A DNA stretch of 40,935 nt, from positions 1 through 40,935 of the forward strand of contig CANQSU010000003.1 of assembly GCA_947626585.1 (NCBI GenBank). Reading direction: 5' to 3'. Both the position numbers and the translations under genes were made by a program. Positions 28,863 to 36,970 of this stretch are shown here, one piece after another. A model generated the notes under the pieces. It was not told where the DNA came from. It saw only the letters and a list, made by a program, of their open reading frames with translations, and did no database searches. Source of the stretch: an uncultured Oscillospiraceae bacterium (GTDB taxonomy: Bacteria; Bacillota; Clostridia; Oscillospirales; Oscillospiraceae). Position 1 is the first letter of the stretch, and every line of letters starts with the position of its first letter.

Positions 28863-30328
28863 TCTATTCCCTCCTGGGCGATCTCAAGGGCCTTGACCAC
28901 GGCGCGGGCTTTGTTGACGCACTCCCGGTACTCGTTTTCGGGCACGGAGTCGGCCACGATCCCGGCTCCGGAGCGGACGTAGACCTTGCCCTCCCGCTTG
29001 TAGGCGATGCGGATGGCGATGCAGGTGTCCAGGTTGCCGGCCAGGTCGATGTAGCCGATGGCACCGCCGTAGATGCCCCGGCGGCAGTCCTCCAGCTCGT
29101 CGATGATTTGGCAGGCTCTGATCTTCGGCGCGCCGGACAGGGTCCCGGCGGGCAGAATGGCCTCCACGGCGTCCAGGGCGTCCCTGTCGTCACGGATCTG
29201 GCCACGGACAGTGGAACCGATGTGCATCACGTGGGAGAAGCGGTGGATCCCCATGTACTGCTCCACCTCCACGGTCCCGAATTTGGATATTTTTCCGATA
29301 TCGTTCCGGCCCAGGTCCACCAGCATGTTATGCTCGGCCCGCTCCTTCTCGTCGGCCAGAAGCTCCGCCTCCAGCCTTTTGTCCTCCTCGGGGGTGGCGC
29401 CCCGGGGACGTGTGCCGGCCAGAGGGAAGGTGTGGAGAACGCCGTCCTGGAGCTTTACCAGCGTCTCCGGAGACGCACCGGCGATCTCCAGCTCGTTTCC
29501 GGCGAAGTAGAACATGTAAGGCGAGGGATTGACGGTGCGCAGGACCCGGTAGGCGTCAAAGAGGCTGCCCTCAAAGTCGGCCTCCAGACGGTTGGACAGC
29601 ACCACCTGGAAGATGTCGCCCTCATAGATGCGCTCCTTGGCCTTTTCCACCATGGAGCAGAAGCGCTTTTCATCGAAAAGCGTGCGTATCCCGCTTGTCA
29701 TACGGCCCACGGGCGGCTCGTAACCGGGGGCGGAGCGCAGGGCGGCGGTGATGGTGCCGATCTCGGCTTCCGCCGCGGCAAAGCTCCTCTCCAGATCGTC
29801 AAGCTCCACCGTAACCATAATAATGATCTTCTGCCGGAAATTGTCAAAGGCGATGACCTTGCCGAAAAGCATCAGGTCCAGGTCCTGGAAGCCCTCGGTG
29901 TCCTTCGCTTTCAGCCTGAGGCTTGGCTCGGCGTACTGGATGTAGTCATAACCGAAGTAGCCCACCAGCCCGCCGGTAAAGGGCGGAAGAAAGTCAAAGC
30001 GGGGGGATCTGCGCCGGGCGAGAAGCTTTCTGAGGACGACACGTGCATCCTCGCCGGGACAGGTGAGCTGACCGTCCCGCTCGATCGTCACGACCCCGTC
30101 GCGGGCGGTGACGCAAAGCTCCGGGTCGATGCCGATGAAGGTGTAGCGGCCCCATCGCTCCTGGGCCTCGGCCGATTCCAGCAGAAAACAGGGCTTGTCC
30201 CGGAAGCGGCGAAGGGCCTCGATAGGTGTGATCATATCGCTCATAAGCTCCGTGGAGACCACGGCGACCTTATATTCGCCGGATCCGGCGATGGAGCGAA
30301 GCTCCGGAAGAGTGGGTCTGAGCTTCAT
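28859..30328 (-). CDS. trpE: Anthranilate synthase component I
   Basis: PSPYMFYFAGNELEIAGASPETLVKL; PLAGTRPRGATPEED; LVDLGRNDIGK; GAIGYIDLAGNLDTCIAIR. Confidence 0.97.
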   Translation of the reverse strand: MKLRPTLPELRSIAGSGEYKVAVVSTELMSDMITPIEALRRFRDKPCFLLESAEAQERWGRYTFIGIDPELCVTARDGVVTIERDGQLTCPGEDARVVLRKLLARRRSPRFDFLPPFTGGLVGYFGYDYIQYAEPSLRLKAKDTEGFQDLDLMLFGKVIAFDNFRQKIIIMVTVELDDLERSFAAAEAEIGTITAALRSAPGYEPPVGRMTSGIRTLFDEKRFCSMVEKAKERIYEGDIFQVVLSNRLEADFEGSLFDAYRVLRTVNPSPYMFYFAGNELEIAGASPETLVKLQDGVLHTFPLAGTRPRGATPEEDKRLEAELLADEKERAEHNMLVDLGRNDIGKISKFGTVEVEQYMGIHRFSHVMHIGSTVRGQIRDDRDALDAVEAILPAGTLSGAPKIRACQIIDELEDCRRGIYGGAIGYIDLAGNLDTCIAIRIAYKREGKVYVRSGAGIVADSVPENEYRECVNKARAVVKALEIAQEGIE

Positions 30329-30374
30329 ATTACCCGCCTCACTTCAATGTTTTAGTTAAACAAACTCAAAATAA

Positions 30375-30403
30375 ATCTTATCACACATAAAACACAAAGT
30401 CAA
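30375..30403 (-). promoter_or_regulatory. Putative trp operon promoter
   Basis: Minus strand TTGACT (30403-30398), 17-nt spacer, TAAGAT (30380-30375); leader only about 40 nt. Confidence 0.65.
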
Positions 30404-30480
30404 TTGTCAGAGGGCCGAATCTGGACCGGGGTGGGCGCGTTTTATTGACACTTTGGCGGGAATAACCGTGTCTGAACGGC

Positions 30481-30508
30481 AAAAAAGCCGCCTTTCAGCG
30501 GCTTTTTT
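30481..30508 (-). terminator. Bidirectional-type intrinsic terminator downstream of ECF S component
   Basis: AAAAAAGCCGC-CTTTCA-GCGGCTTTTTT. Confidence 0.9.
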
Positions 30509-30562
30509 GCCCGCCCGCGAAGGGGATTCGGCGGGCGGAAGGAGAGATGGGAAAGTGTGGTA

Positions 30563-31129
30563 TCAGTTCTTGAGCGTGAGGTGGGCGCGCTCCATCGCCA
30601 TCACCAGAAGCGGGATCAGGACGATGTGGAGGATAATGCCGGGAACGGCGTCGGCCACTGCGCCCGCCCAAAAGGCGGAGAGGGGGAAGGTGGTGTTCTG
30701 CAGTCCCGCGATGACGAAGCGGGCGGCACCCCAGACGAGCCTGCCGGCCACCATGGCAACGACGAGGGACGCGTAGATGGACCACTTCTTCTTGGGCAGG
30801 AGCCTGTACATGAGGCCGGAGATCGCGCCGTAGGCCGCCAGCTCAAAGGTCATGGCCACGGCGGTGAGGATCGGGGGCATGGGCCCGAAAGCAAAGTGCT
30901 TGAGAAGCGGGGCGATGGCGCCCACGGCCATAGCCCAGGGCCAGCCGCAGACGAAGCCGCACAGGAACACGGGGATGTGCATGGGGCTCAGGGCCGCGCC
31001 AATCTCGGGAATCTGGCCTGTCAGGTACGGCAGGACCATGCACAGGGCCAGGAACATGGCGGAGAAAACCAGCTTCCTGATGAGGATAGAGGGTATGGGC
31101 TTTGCTTTGACTTGGGTTTCGGCGGACAA
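30563..31129 (-). CDS. ECF transporter S component (substrate unknown)
   Basis: Hydrophobic multi-TM protein with LPYLTGQIPEIGAALSPMHIPVFLCGFVCGWPWAMAVGAIAPLL; likely TTG start preceded by AGGAGG 8 nt upstream. Confidence 0.8.
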   Translation of the reverse strand: MSAETQVKAKPIPSILIRKLVFSAMFLALCMVLPYLTGQIPEIGAALSPMHIPVFLCGFVCGWPWAMAVGAIAPLLKHFAFGPMPPILTAVAMTFELAAYGAISGLMYRLLPKKKWSIYASLVVAMVAGRLVWGAARFVIAGLQNTTFPLSAFWAGAVADAVPGIILHIVLIPLLVMAMERAHLTLKN

Positions 31130-31131
31130 TT

Positions 31132-31548
31132 TTACTTCCTCCTGTCGGATATGAGAGTACCCAGGCGGTTCATGGCGTCCTCCAGGATCTGCCCCGAGCC
31201 GCCGGTGACGCCGGCCACGTAGGTATCGCACAGATTCATGGGGATCAACACCCGCTGGGCCGGACTTGATGCCACGGCGTTGGCCATGGCTGGGGAGATC
31301 TCGCCCATCAGCGCGTCGGCCATGGCGATCCCGATGGGGCCGACGATGATATCGGCCCTGCGGCAGGCCACCAGCACGGGGTTCTCGCCGGTGGCGACCC
31401 GGTCGGCGCCGCCCCTGAGCATGGCGCCGGAGGCCTGGGAGTTGGTACCCACGGCCCACACGAACACCTCCGGAAAGGCCTTCTTGACGGCCTCCACCAG
31501 TGTTCTGCCAAGCTTTCCGCCCTGTCCGTCTATCACAAGCACCGTCAT
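31132..31548 (-). CDS. DUF3842-like protein (MTVLVIDGQGGKLGRTLVE...)
   Basis: Small alpha/beta protein with glycine-rich VIDGQGGKLG N-terminus; directly upstream of the ECF S component; start MTVLVIDG. Confidence 0.7.
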   Translation of the reverse strand: MTVLVIDGQGGKLGRTLVEAVKKAFPEVFVWAVGTNSQASGAMLRGGADRVATGENPVLVACRRADIIVGPIGIAMADALMGEISPAMANAVASSPAQRVLIPMNLCDTYVAGVTGGSGQILEDAMNRLGTLISDRRK

Positions 31549-31623
31549 AAAATGCCGCTCCAATCTGTTCAAAGTACAGGTTCGGGGACAAAGGCCGCGG
31601 CCGCTGAGCCGCGTCGCCTCAAC

Positions 31624-31745
31624 AAAAAAGCGCCGGCTGGCCCTTCTGGGCGTGCCGGCAGCTTGTATTGCCAGTGCTGCGCTTCACGGGATATACGCGA
31701 AATGTCCCTCCCGCTTATGCGGGCGTAATCCGACCTGTATCGGTT
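31624..31745 (-). ncRNA. Structured 5' leader ending in an intrinsic terminator: candidate cis-regulatory RNA (riboswitch-like), family not recognised
   Basis: Minus strand: hairpins CCGA-TACAGG-TCGG, CCCGC-ATAA-GCGGG, GGGA...TCCC, GCAGC...GCTGC, then GCCGGC-AC-GCCC-AGAA-GGGC-CA-GCCGGC-GCTTTTTT. Confidence 0.6.
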
Positions 31746-31752
31746 AATAATA

Positions 31753-31781
31753 AGCTTAGCACAACAGATTCCAATTGTCAA
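31753..31781 (-). promoter_or_regulatory. Promoter of the DUF3842/ECF unit
   Basis: Minus strand TTGACA (31781-31776), 17-nt spacer, TAAGCT (31758-31753). Confidence 0.6.
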
Positions 31782-32079
31782 TAGGCGAAACTTGCGGTCA
31801 CGGGGTTGATTGTCCGTTAAAATTGATAGGAATTTTGATTATCTCTTTAGAAGTTCTTAAATGTTGGTATAGCCCGTATTTTCGGGCTTTCCCGGCATTT
31901 TTGATATGGGGAGAAGTTCACATATACCCTCTCTTAATGCTTCCCGCAGTTTTTCACTCATGGGGATTTGCCTGCACCCGCTCTGTGTTTTGGACTTCTC
32001 AGTAATACCCGGCTTCCGCGCTCCTTGCACTTATTGTTGTTTTATTAAATTTTAGCATCATATACAAATAAACAGAGCG

Positions 32080-32106
32080 ACGGCGCCGGGATTCACCCGG
32101 CGCCGT
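32080..32106. terminator. Strong GC hairpin downstream of xylB
   Basis: CGGCGCCGGG-ATTCA-CCCGGCGCCG, perfect 10-bp stem; no adjoining U-tract on the minus strand, so termination is uncertain. Confidence 0.5.
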
Positions 32107-32208
32107 TAAAAAATGATTAAATATTAGTAGAAAACATTAAATTCACTTCGGAATATGTCATAATAATTAGCGCCGAATCGCGGACGGAGACTCTTTGGTT
32201 TCGTTCCT

Positions 32209-33687
32209 TCACAGTATATTCGGGAAAACCGGCTTTAGCGCGGGGTAGATCAGCTTGAACCGCTCATACCGCTCGTTGTACAGCGCCGTCAGCTCCGGCT
32301 CGGGCTCGGTGGTGGAGGCCACGGTCACAAGGGCGTCGCAGGCCGCCTGGACGGTGGGGTATTTTCCGTCCGCCACCATGGCCAGAATCGCGCCGCCGTA
32401 GCCGGGGCCCTGCTCCGTGGCCACCATGTCCAGGGGGACCCCCAGCACGTTGGCCAGGATCTTCCGCCACAGGGGCGACTTGGCCCCGCCGCCGCAGATG
32501 TTGGAACGGGGGATGGAGACGCCCAGGGATCTTGCCACCTCGAAGCTGTCCCGGATGGCGAAGGCCACGCCCTCCAGTACCGCCTGGGTCATATCCGCGT
32601 GGGTGGTGTCCATGGTGAGGCCCGTGAAGGTCCCACGGGCGCTTACGTCGTTGATGGGACTGCGCTCGCCCATCAGATAGGGCAGGAAGTAGACGTGATT
32701 GCGGCCCAGCTTCTCCGGGGCAATCTTCGCCTGTTCCCCGGCGTAGTCCGTGTCGCCGGAAATCTCGTCCATCCACCACTTGTTGCAGGAAGCGGCGGAG
32801 AGCATACAGCCCATGAGATGATATCCCCCGTCCGCGTGGGCGAAAGAATGCAGGGCGTTGTGGGGGTCAACGCCGAACTTGTCTGAAGAAATGAACACGG
32901 TGCCGGAGGTGCCGAGGGAGATGTTGCACCCGCCCGCGCCCACGGTACCGGTCCCCACCGCTGCTGCGGCGTTGTCCCCCGCCCCGGCGCAGACAAGGAC
33001 GCTTTCGGGCAGGCCGAAGGCGGCGGCCACATCGGGCTTCAGCGTGCCGACAGTCTGCCAGCTCTCATAGAGTGTGGGAAGCTGGGCCTCCGTGACGCCG
33101 CAGATGTCCAGCATCTCTTTGGACCAGCGCTTGTACTGAACGTCCAGAAGGAGCATCCCTGAGGCGTCGGAGTAGTCCGTGGCGTGGACGCCGGTCATTT
33201 TATAGACCAGATAATCCTTGGGGAGCATGATTTTTACGATTTTTTGGAAGTTTTCTGGCTCATTTTCCCGCATCCAGAGGATTTTCGGCGCGGTGAAGCC
33301 GGCGAAGGCGATGTTGGCGGTGTATTGGCTGAGCTTCTCCCGGCCAATGACTTCATTGAGGTAGTCCGTCTCCTTGGCTGTACGCCCGTCGTTCCAGAGA
33401 ATGGCGGGGCGGACGACGTTGTCCCGCTCATCCAGCGCCACAAGGCCGTGCATCTGGCCGCCCAGGCCGATGCCGCGCACCTCCCCGGCGTCCACGCCGG
33501 AGACAAGCTCCGGGACGCCGGCAAGCACGGCGCTCCACCAGTCCTCCGGCTTTTGCTCGCTCCAGCCGGGGTGAGGGAAGCTGAGGGGATACTCCTTTGT
33601 TACCTCTCCGGCAACATTTCCGGACTCGTCCACCAGCAGAAGCTTCACCGCCGAGGTGCCCAGGTCGATTCCTATGTAATACATCAT
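32209..33687 (-). CDS. xylB: Xylulokinase (FGGY family)
   Basis: YIGIDLGTSAVKLLLVDESGNV; GLGGQMHGLVALDE; ILWNDGRT; CGGGAKSPLWRKILANVLGVPL; start MMYYIGID with AAGGAGG upstream. Confidence 0.94.
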   Translation of the reverse strand: MMYYIGIDLGTSAVKLLLVDESGNVAGEVTKEYPLSFPHPGWSEQKPEDWWSAVLAGVPELVSGVDAGEVRGIGLGGQMHGLVALDERDNVVRPAILWNDGRTAKETDYLNEVIGREKLSQYTANIAFAGFTAPKILWMRENEPENFQKIVKIMLPKDYLVYKMTGVHATDYSDASGMLLLDVQYKRWSKEMLDICGVTEAQLPTLYESWQTVGTLKPDVAAAFGLPESVLVCAGAGDNAAAAVGTGTVGAGGCNISLGTSGTVFISSDKFGVDPHNALHSFAHADGGYHLMGCMLSAASCNKWWMDEISGDTDYAGEQAKIAPEKLGRNHVYFLPYLMGERSPINDVSARGTFTGLTMDTTHADMTQAVLEGVAFAIRDSFEVARSLGVSIPRSNICGGGAKSPLWRKILANVLGVPLDMVATEQGPGYGGAILAMVADGKYPTVQAACDALVTVASTTEPEPELTALYNERYERFKLIYPALKPVFPNIL

Positions 33688-33697
33688 TTTGACCTCC

Positions 33698-36118
33698 TTA
33701 TATGGTAATTTCCACGGCCACGCGCCCGCCGGCGGGGAAGATGGGGAGCGTGTCGCCGTCAACTTTTTTGCCGTCAGCCGTCATGGAGCGGGAGCCGGTG
33801 CGCTTTACATGGATGACATACGTGACGCCCCGGAAAAGGCGGCTCACGGTGAAGTCGTCCAGGGCTTTGGGGACACAGGGGATGACGCGAAGACCGTCGT
33901 AGTCCGGCTGAATGCCCAGGATCGCCTGACTGATGGAGACGAAGGTCCAGGAGGCGGTACCGGTGAGCCAGCTGTTCTTGGCGTGTCCGGGGTCGCCGGA
34001 GGCCCGGCCCGTGACGGTCTGGGAGTAGACGTAGGGCTCGGTCTCGTGGATCTCGCTCTCGTCCTCGAGATAGGCCGGGCAGATGCGCCGGTAGATGTCG
34101 AAGGCCTCCTCGCCCCGGCCCAGCACCGCCTCGCCGCAGACCACCCAGGGGTTGTTGTGACAGAATACCGAACCGTTCTCCTTAAATCCGGGGGGATAGG
34201 AGGATATCTCCCCAAGCTCCAGGTGATAGCGTGTATAGCAGGGGGCCAGAAGCTCCACGCCGTACTTGCCCAAAAGACGCTCGCGGGTGGAGTTGAGGGC
34301 CTTTTCCATGTGGCCGGAGTCCCGGCCTATCCCGGCCAGGGCGCAGAAGCCCTGGGGCTCGATGTAGATCTGGCCCTCCTCGCACTCGTGGCTCCCCACT
34401 TTATTTCCAAAGGAGTCGTAGGCCCGCAGGAACCACTTGCCGTCCCAGCCGTGGGTGAGAACGGCGTTTTCCATGTCCTTCACGGCCTTTTCCAACTTGT
34501 CCGCCTCGTCGTCAAGCCCCACCCGACGGCAGAGCCCCGCGAAGTCGCCGCCGTATTTTACGAACATGGCGGCGATGAACACCGACTCCGCCACGGGGCC
34601 CTCGGAGGGGCCGGTGGTCTGGAAGCTCTCGCCCGGCTCGTCGGAGAAGCAGTTGAGGTTGAGGCAGTCGTTCCAGTCGGCCCTGCCTATGAGGGGCAGA
34701 CCGTGGGGACCAAGATGGCTGAGGGTATATTGGACGGAGCGGCGCAGATGTTCCATCAGCGGCGCCTCGGTGCCGGGAGTGCTGTTGAAGGGCGTGGGGT
34801 GGTCGAGGATCGAGAAATCCCCCGTCTCCTTCACATAGGCGCACACCGCGCCCACCAGCCACAGCGGGTCGTCATTGAAGCCGGTGCCCGCGTCGTTGTT
34901 GCCGCGCTTTGTCAGGGGCTGATACTGGTGGAAGGCACCGCCGTTTTCAAACTGGACGGAGGCCAGGTCGATGATGCGCTCCCGTGCCCTGTCGGGGACG
35001 ATGTGGACGAAGCCCAGAAGATCCTGGCAGGAGTCCCGGAAGCCCATGCCCCGGCCTGTGCCTGTCTCGTAATAGGAGGCGGAGCGGCTCATGTTGAAGG
35101 TCACCATGCACTGGTACTGGTGCCATATGTTCACCATCCGGTCGAGGCGCGGATCGCTTGATTTCAGGGTGAATTTTGAAAGAAGCTCCGTCCAGTGGCC
35201 GTGAAGGGCGGAAAAAGCCTCATCCACGGCCTCGCCGGTGGAGAATTTGGCGAGGACCCGCTTTGCCGTGTCCTTGCGTATAACGCCGGGGGATAAGAAT
35301 TTCTGATCTCTCGGGTTTTTACCGCAGCCCAGGGTGAACACCGCTCGGGTACTCTCGCCGGGGGCCAGCTCCAGATCTATCCGGTGGCAGCCGATAGGGT
35401 ACCAGCCCACCCTGTGGGACTGCCCGGAGCGGCCCTCCCGCACCATGTGAGGGTCCTGCCAGCCGCCCATGTGGCCCAGGAACGTGTTCCTGTCCGTGTC
35501 CCAGCCCGAAGTGGGGACGTTGACGCCGTAGAAGGCGTAGTGGTCCCGCCGCTCCCGGTACTCGGTCTTGTGGTAGATTACGCCCGGTTCCACCTCGGTC
35601 TCCGCGATGTTCAAATTGCGCTGGTAGTTCTGGCTGTCGTCCACCGCGTTCCAAAGGCACCACTCCACGCACCCGTAGAGCTGTACCGACTTTTTCTCGC
35701 CGGTGGTGTTGGACAGTACAACGTCGTGTATCTCGCAGTTTTCCCCCAGCGGCACAAAGGCGGTGACACGGGCGGAAAGGCCGTCCTTCGAGGCTTCAAA
35801 GACGCTGTAGCCCATGCCCACACGGCACTTGTAGCTGTCCAGGGGCGTGCGGGTAGGGAGAAAGCCCGGATTCCACGCGGGCTTGCCATGCTCCTTTATG
35901 TAGTAGAACCTCCCACCGGTATCCCCGGGCACGTCGTTGTAGCGGTAGCGCAAAAGCCGCTGTAGTTTCGCGTCCCGGTAGAAGCAGTAGCCGCCCATGG
36001 TGTTGGAGATGAGGCCGAAAAACTCCTCGCTGCCCAGATAGTTGATCCAGGGCAGAGGGGTTTCGGGGGTATCAATGACATACTCCCGCTTTTCATCGTC
36101 AAAATAGCCGAATTTCAT
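33698..36118 (-). CDS. GH94 phosphorylase (cellobiose phosphorylase-like)
   Basis: Strong resemblance to cellobiose phosphorylase: MKFGYFDDEKREYVIDTPETPLPWINYLGSEEFFGLISNTMGGYCFYRDA; FNMSRSASYYETGTGRGMGFRDSCQDLLGFVH; LPLIGRADWNDCLNLN. Confidence 0.92.
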   Translation of the reverse strand: MKFGYFDDEKREYVIDTPETPLPWINYLGSEEFFGLISNTMGGYCFYRDAKLQRLLRYRYNDVPGDTGGRFYYIKEHGKPAWNPGFLPTRTPLDSYKCRVGMGYSVFEASKDGLSARVTAFVPLGENCEIHDVVLSNTTGEKKSVQLYGCVEWCLWNAVDDSQNYQRNLNIAETEVEPGVIYHKTEYRERRDHYAFYGVNVPTSGWDTDRNTFLGHMGGWQDPHMVREGRSGQSHRVGWYPIGCHRIDLELAPGESTRAVFTLGCGKNPRDQKFLSPGVIRKDTAKRVLAKFSTGEAVDEAFSALHGHWTELLSKFTLKSSDPRLDRMVNIWHQYQCMVTFNMSRSASYYETGTGRGMGFRDSCQDLLGFVHIVPDRARERIIDLASVQFENGGAFHQYQPLTKRGNNDAGTGFNDDPLWLVGAVCAYVKETGDFSILDHPTPFNSTPGTEAPLMEHLRRSVQYTLSHLGPHGLPLIGRADWNDCLNLNCFSDEPGESFQTTGPSEGPVAESVFIAAMFVKYGGDFAGLCRRVGLDDEADKLEKAVKDMENAVLTHGWDGKWFLRAYDSFGNKVGSHECEEGQIYIEPQGFCALAGIGRDSGHMEKALNSTRERLLGKYGVELLAPCYTRYHLELGEISSYPPGFKENGSVFCHNNPWVVCGEAVLGRGEEAFDIYRRICPAYLEDESEIHETEPYVYSQTVTGRASGDPGHAKNSWLTGTASWTFVSISQAILGIQPDYDGLRVIPCVPKALDDFTVSRLFRGVTYVIHVKRTGSRSMTADGKKVDGDTLPIFPAGGRVAVEITI

Positions 36119-36139
36119 GTGTACACCTCTTTTGTCATG

Positions 36140-36970
36140 TTACGCTCTTTGGCAGAAGTCTGAAAGGATATCGAGGATCGGTTCGCTGAAAAACGCGAGG
36201 CCGCCGTGGGATGTGCCCTCAAGCTCGTAATAATCCGCCCTCTTGCCGGCGGCGGTGAGCCTGCGGTACACGAGAGCGCTGTTCTCCGCGCTCACCACCG
36301 GGTCGTTTTCGCTGTGGAACAGGAGTACCGGGGGGATGGGAGCATCCTCCGTGATATACATGCCGCAGGACGCCCGCTCGGCCAGGGACTCGTTATCCTC
36401 CACGCTGTCAACGCCGAGAAGATCGGCGGCGGGGCGCCTGTTCATCCCGGGCGGCAGTGGATTTTTGGCACAGGTGGGCAGGTCCAGCGAACCGCTGACG
36501 GATATGACGCCCCGAATTCCCGGAAGCGGGCCGATAAGCCCGTGGGCCGACAGCAGCGCGGCCATCAGCGCCACATGTCCCCCGGAGGAGTTTCCCATCA
36601 GGAACACCCTGTCCGGGTCATAATGGATCAGCTCCGCTTTTCCTCTCAGAAAATCAAGGGCGTTGACCACGTCCTCCGCCTGGGCGGGAAAGCGGGCAAT
36701 CTCCGACTCCCGGTACTCCATTACCGCCACAACAAACCCCCGGCGGGCAAGAGCGGCGTATTTGGGGATATCGTTGTACAGCTCCTGCCTGCGCCACGCT
36801 GAACCGGGGATGGCCAGGATCAGCGGGTAACTCTCTCCGGACTCCCAATGGGGCTTGTGGGGGAGGAGCATTTGCAAATGCCGCTTCACTGTGCCGTAGT
36901 CGCGGTATTCCCAGTCCGGGGAGTAGAGCCAGTCGGTTTCCTCCGGCGCGGCGGTCAGTTTTTTAAACAT
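36140..36970 (-). CDS. Alpha/beta hydrolase (esterase/acetyl-esterase-like)
   Basis: VFLMGNSSGGHVALMAALL nucleophile elbow; LLFHSENDPVVSAENS; EGTSHGGLAFF. Confidence 0.85.
   Translation of the reverse strand: MFKKLTAAPEETDWLYSPDWEYRDYGTVKRHLQMLLPHKPHWESGESYPLILAIPGSAWRRQELYNDIPKYAALARRGFVVAVMEYRESEIARFPAQAEDVVNALDFLRGKAELIHYDPDRVFLMGNSSGGHVALMAALLSAHGLIGPLPGIRGVISVSGSLDLPTCAKNPLPPGMNRRPAADLLGVDSVEDNESLAERASCGMYITEDAPIPPVLLFHSENDPVVSAENSALVYRRLTAAGKRADYYELEGTSHGGLAFFSEPILDILSDFCQRA

Noticed and set aside
31130-31591. N-terminal extension of the 342-aa ORF containing the ECF S component
   Set aside because: Overlaps the DUF3842 frame and has no family resemblance; a TTG start with a good RBS at 31129 explains the S component
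31775-32040. Possible decayed small ORF on minus strand (MSEKLREALREGICELLPISKMPGKPENTGYTNI) with AGCCCG/CGGGCT hairpin, looking like an IS or small-gene remnant
   Set aside because: Only 34 codons, no good RBS, no homolog I can name; needs a database search before being called
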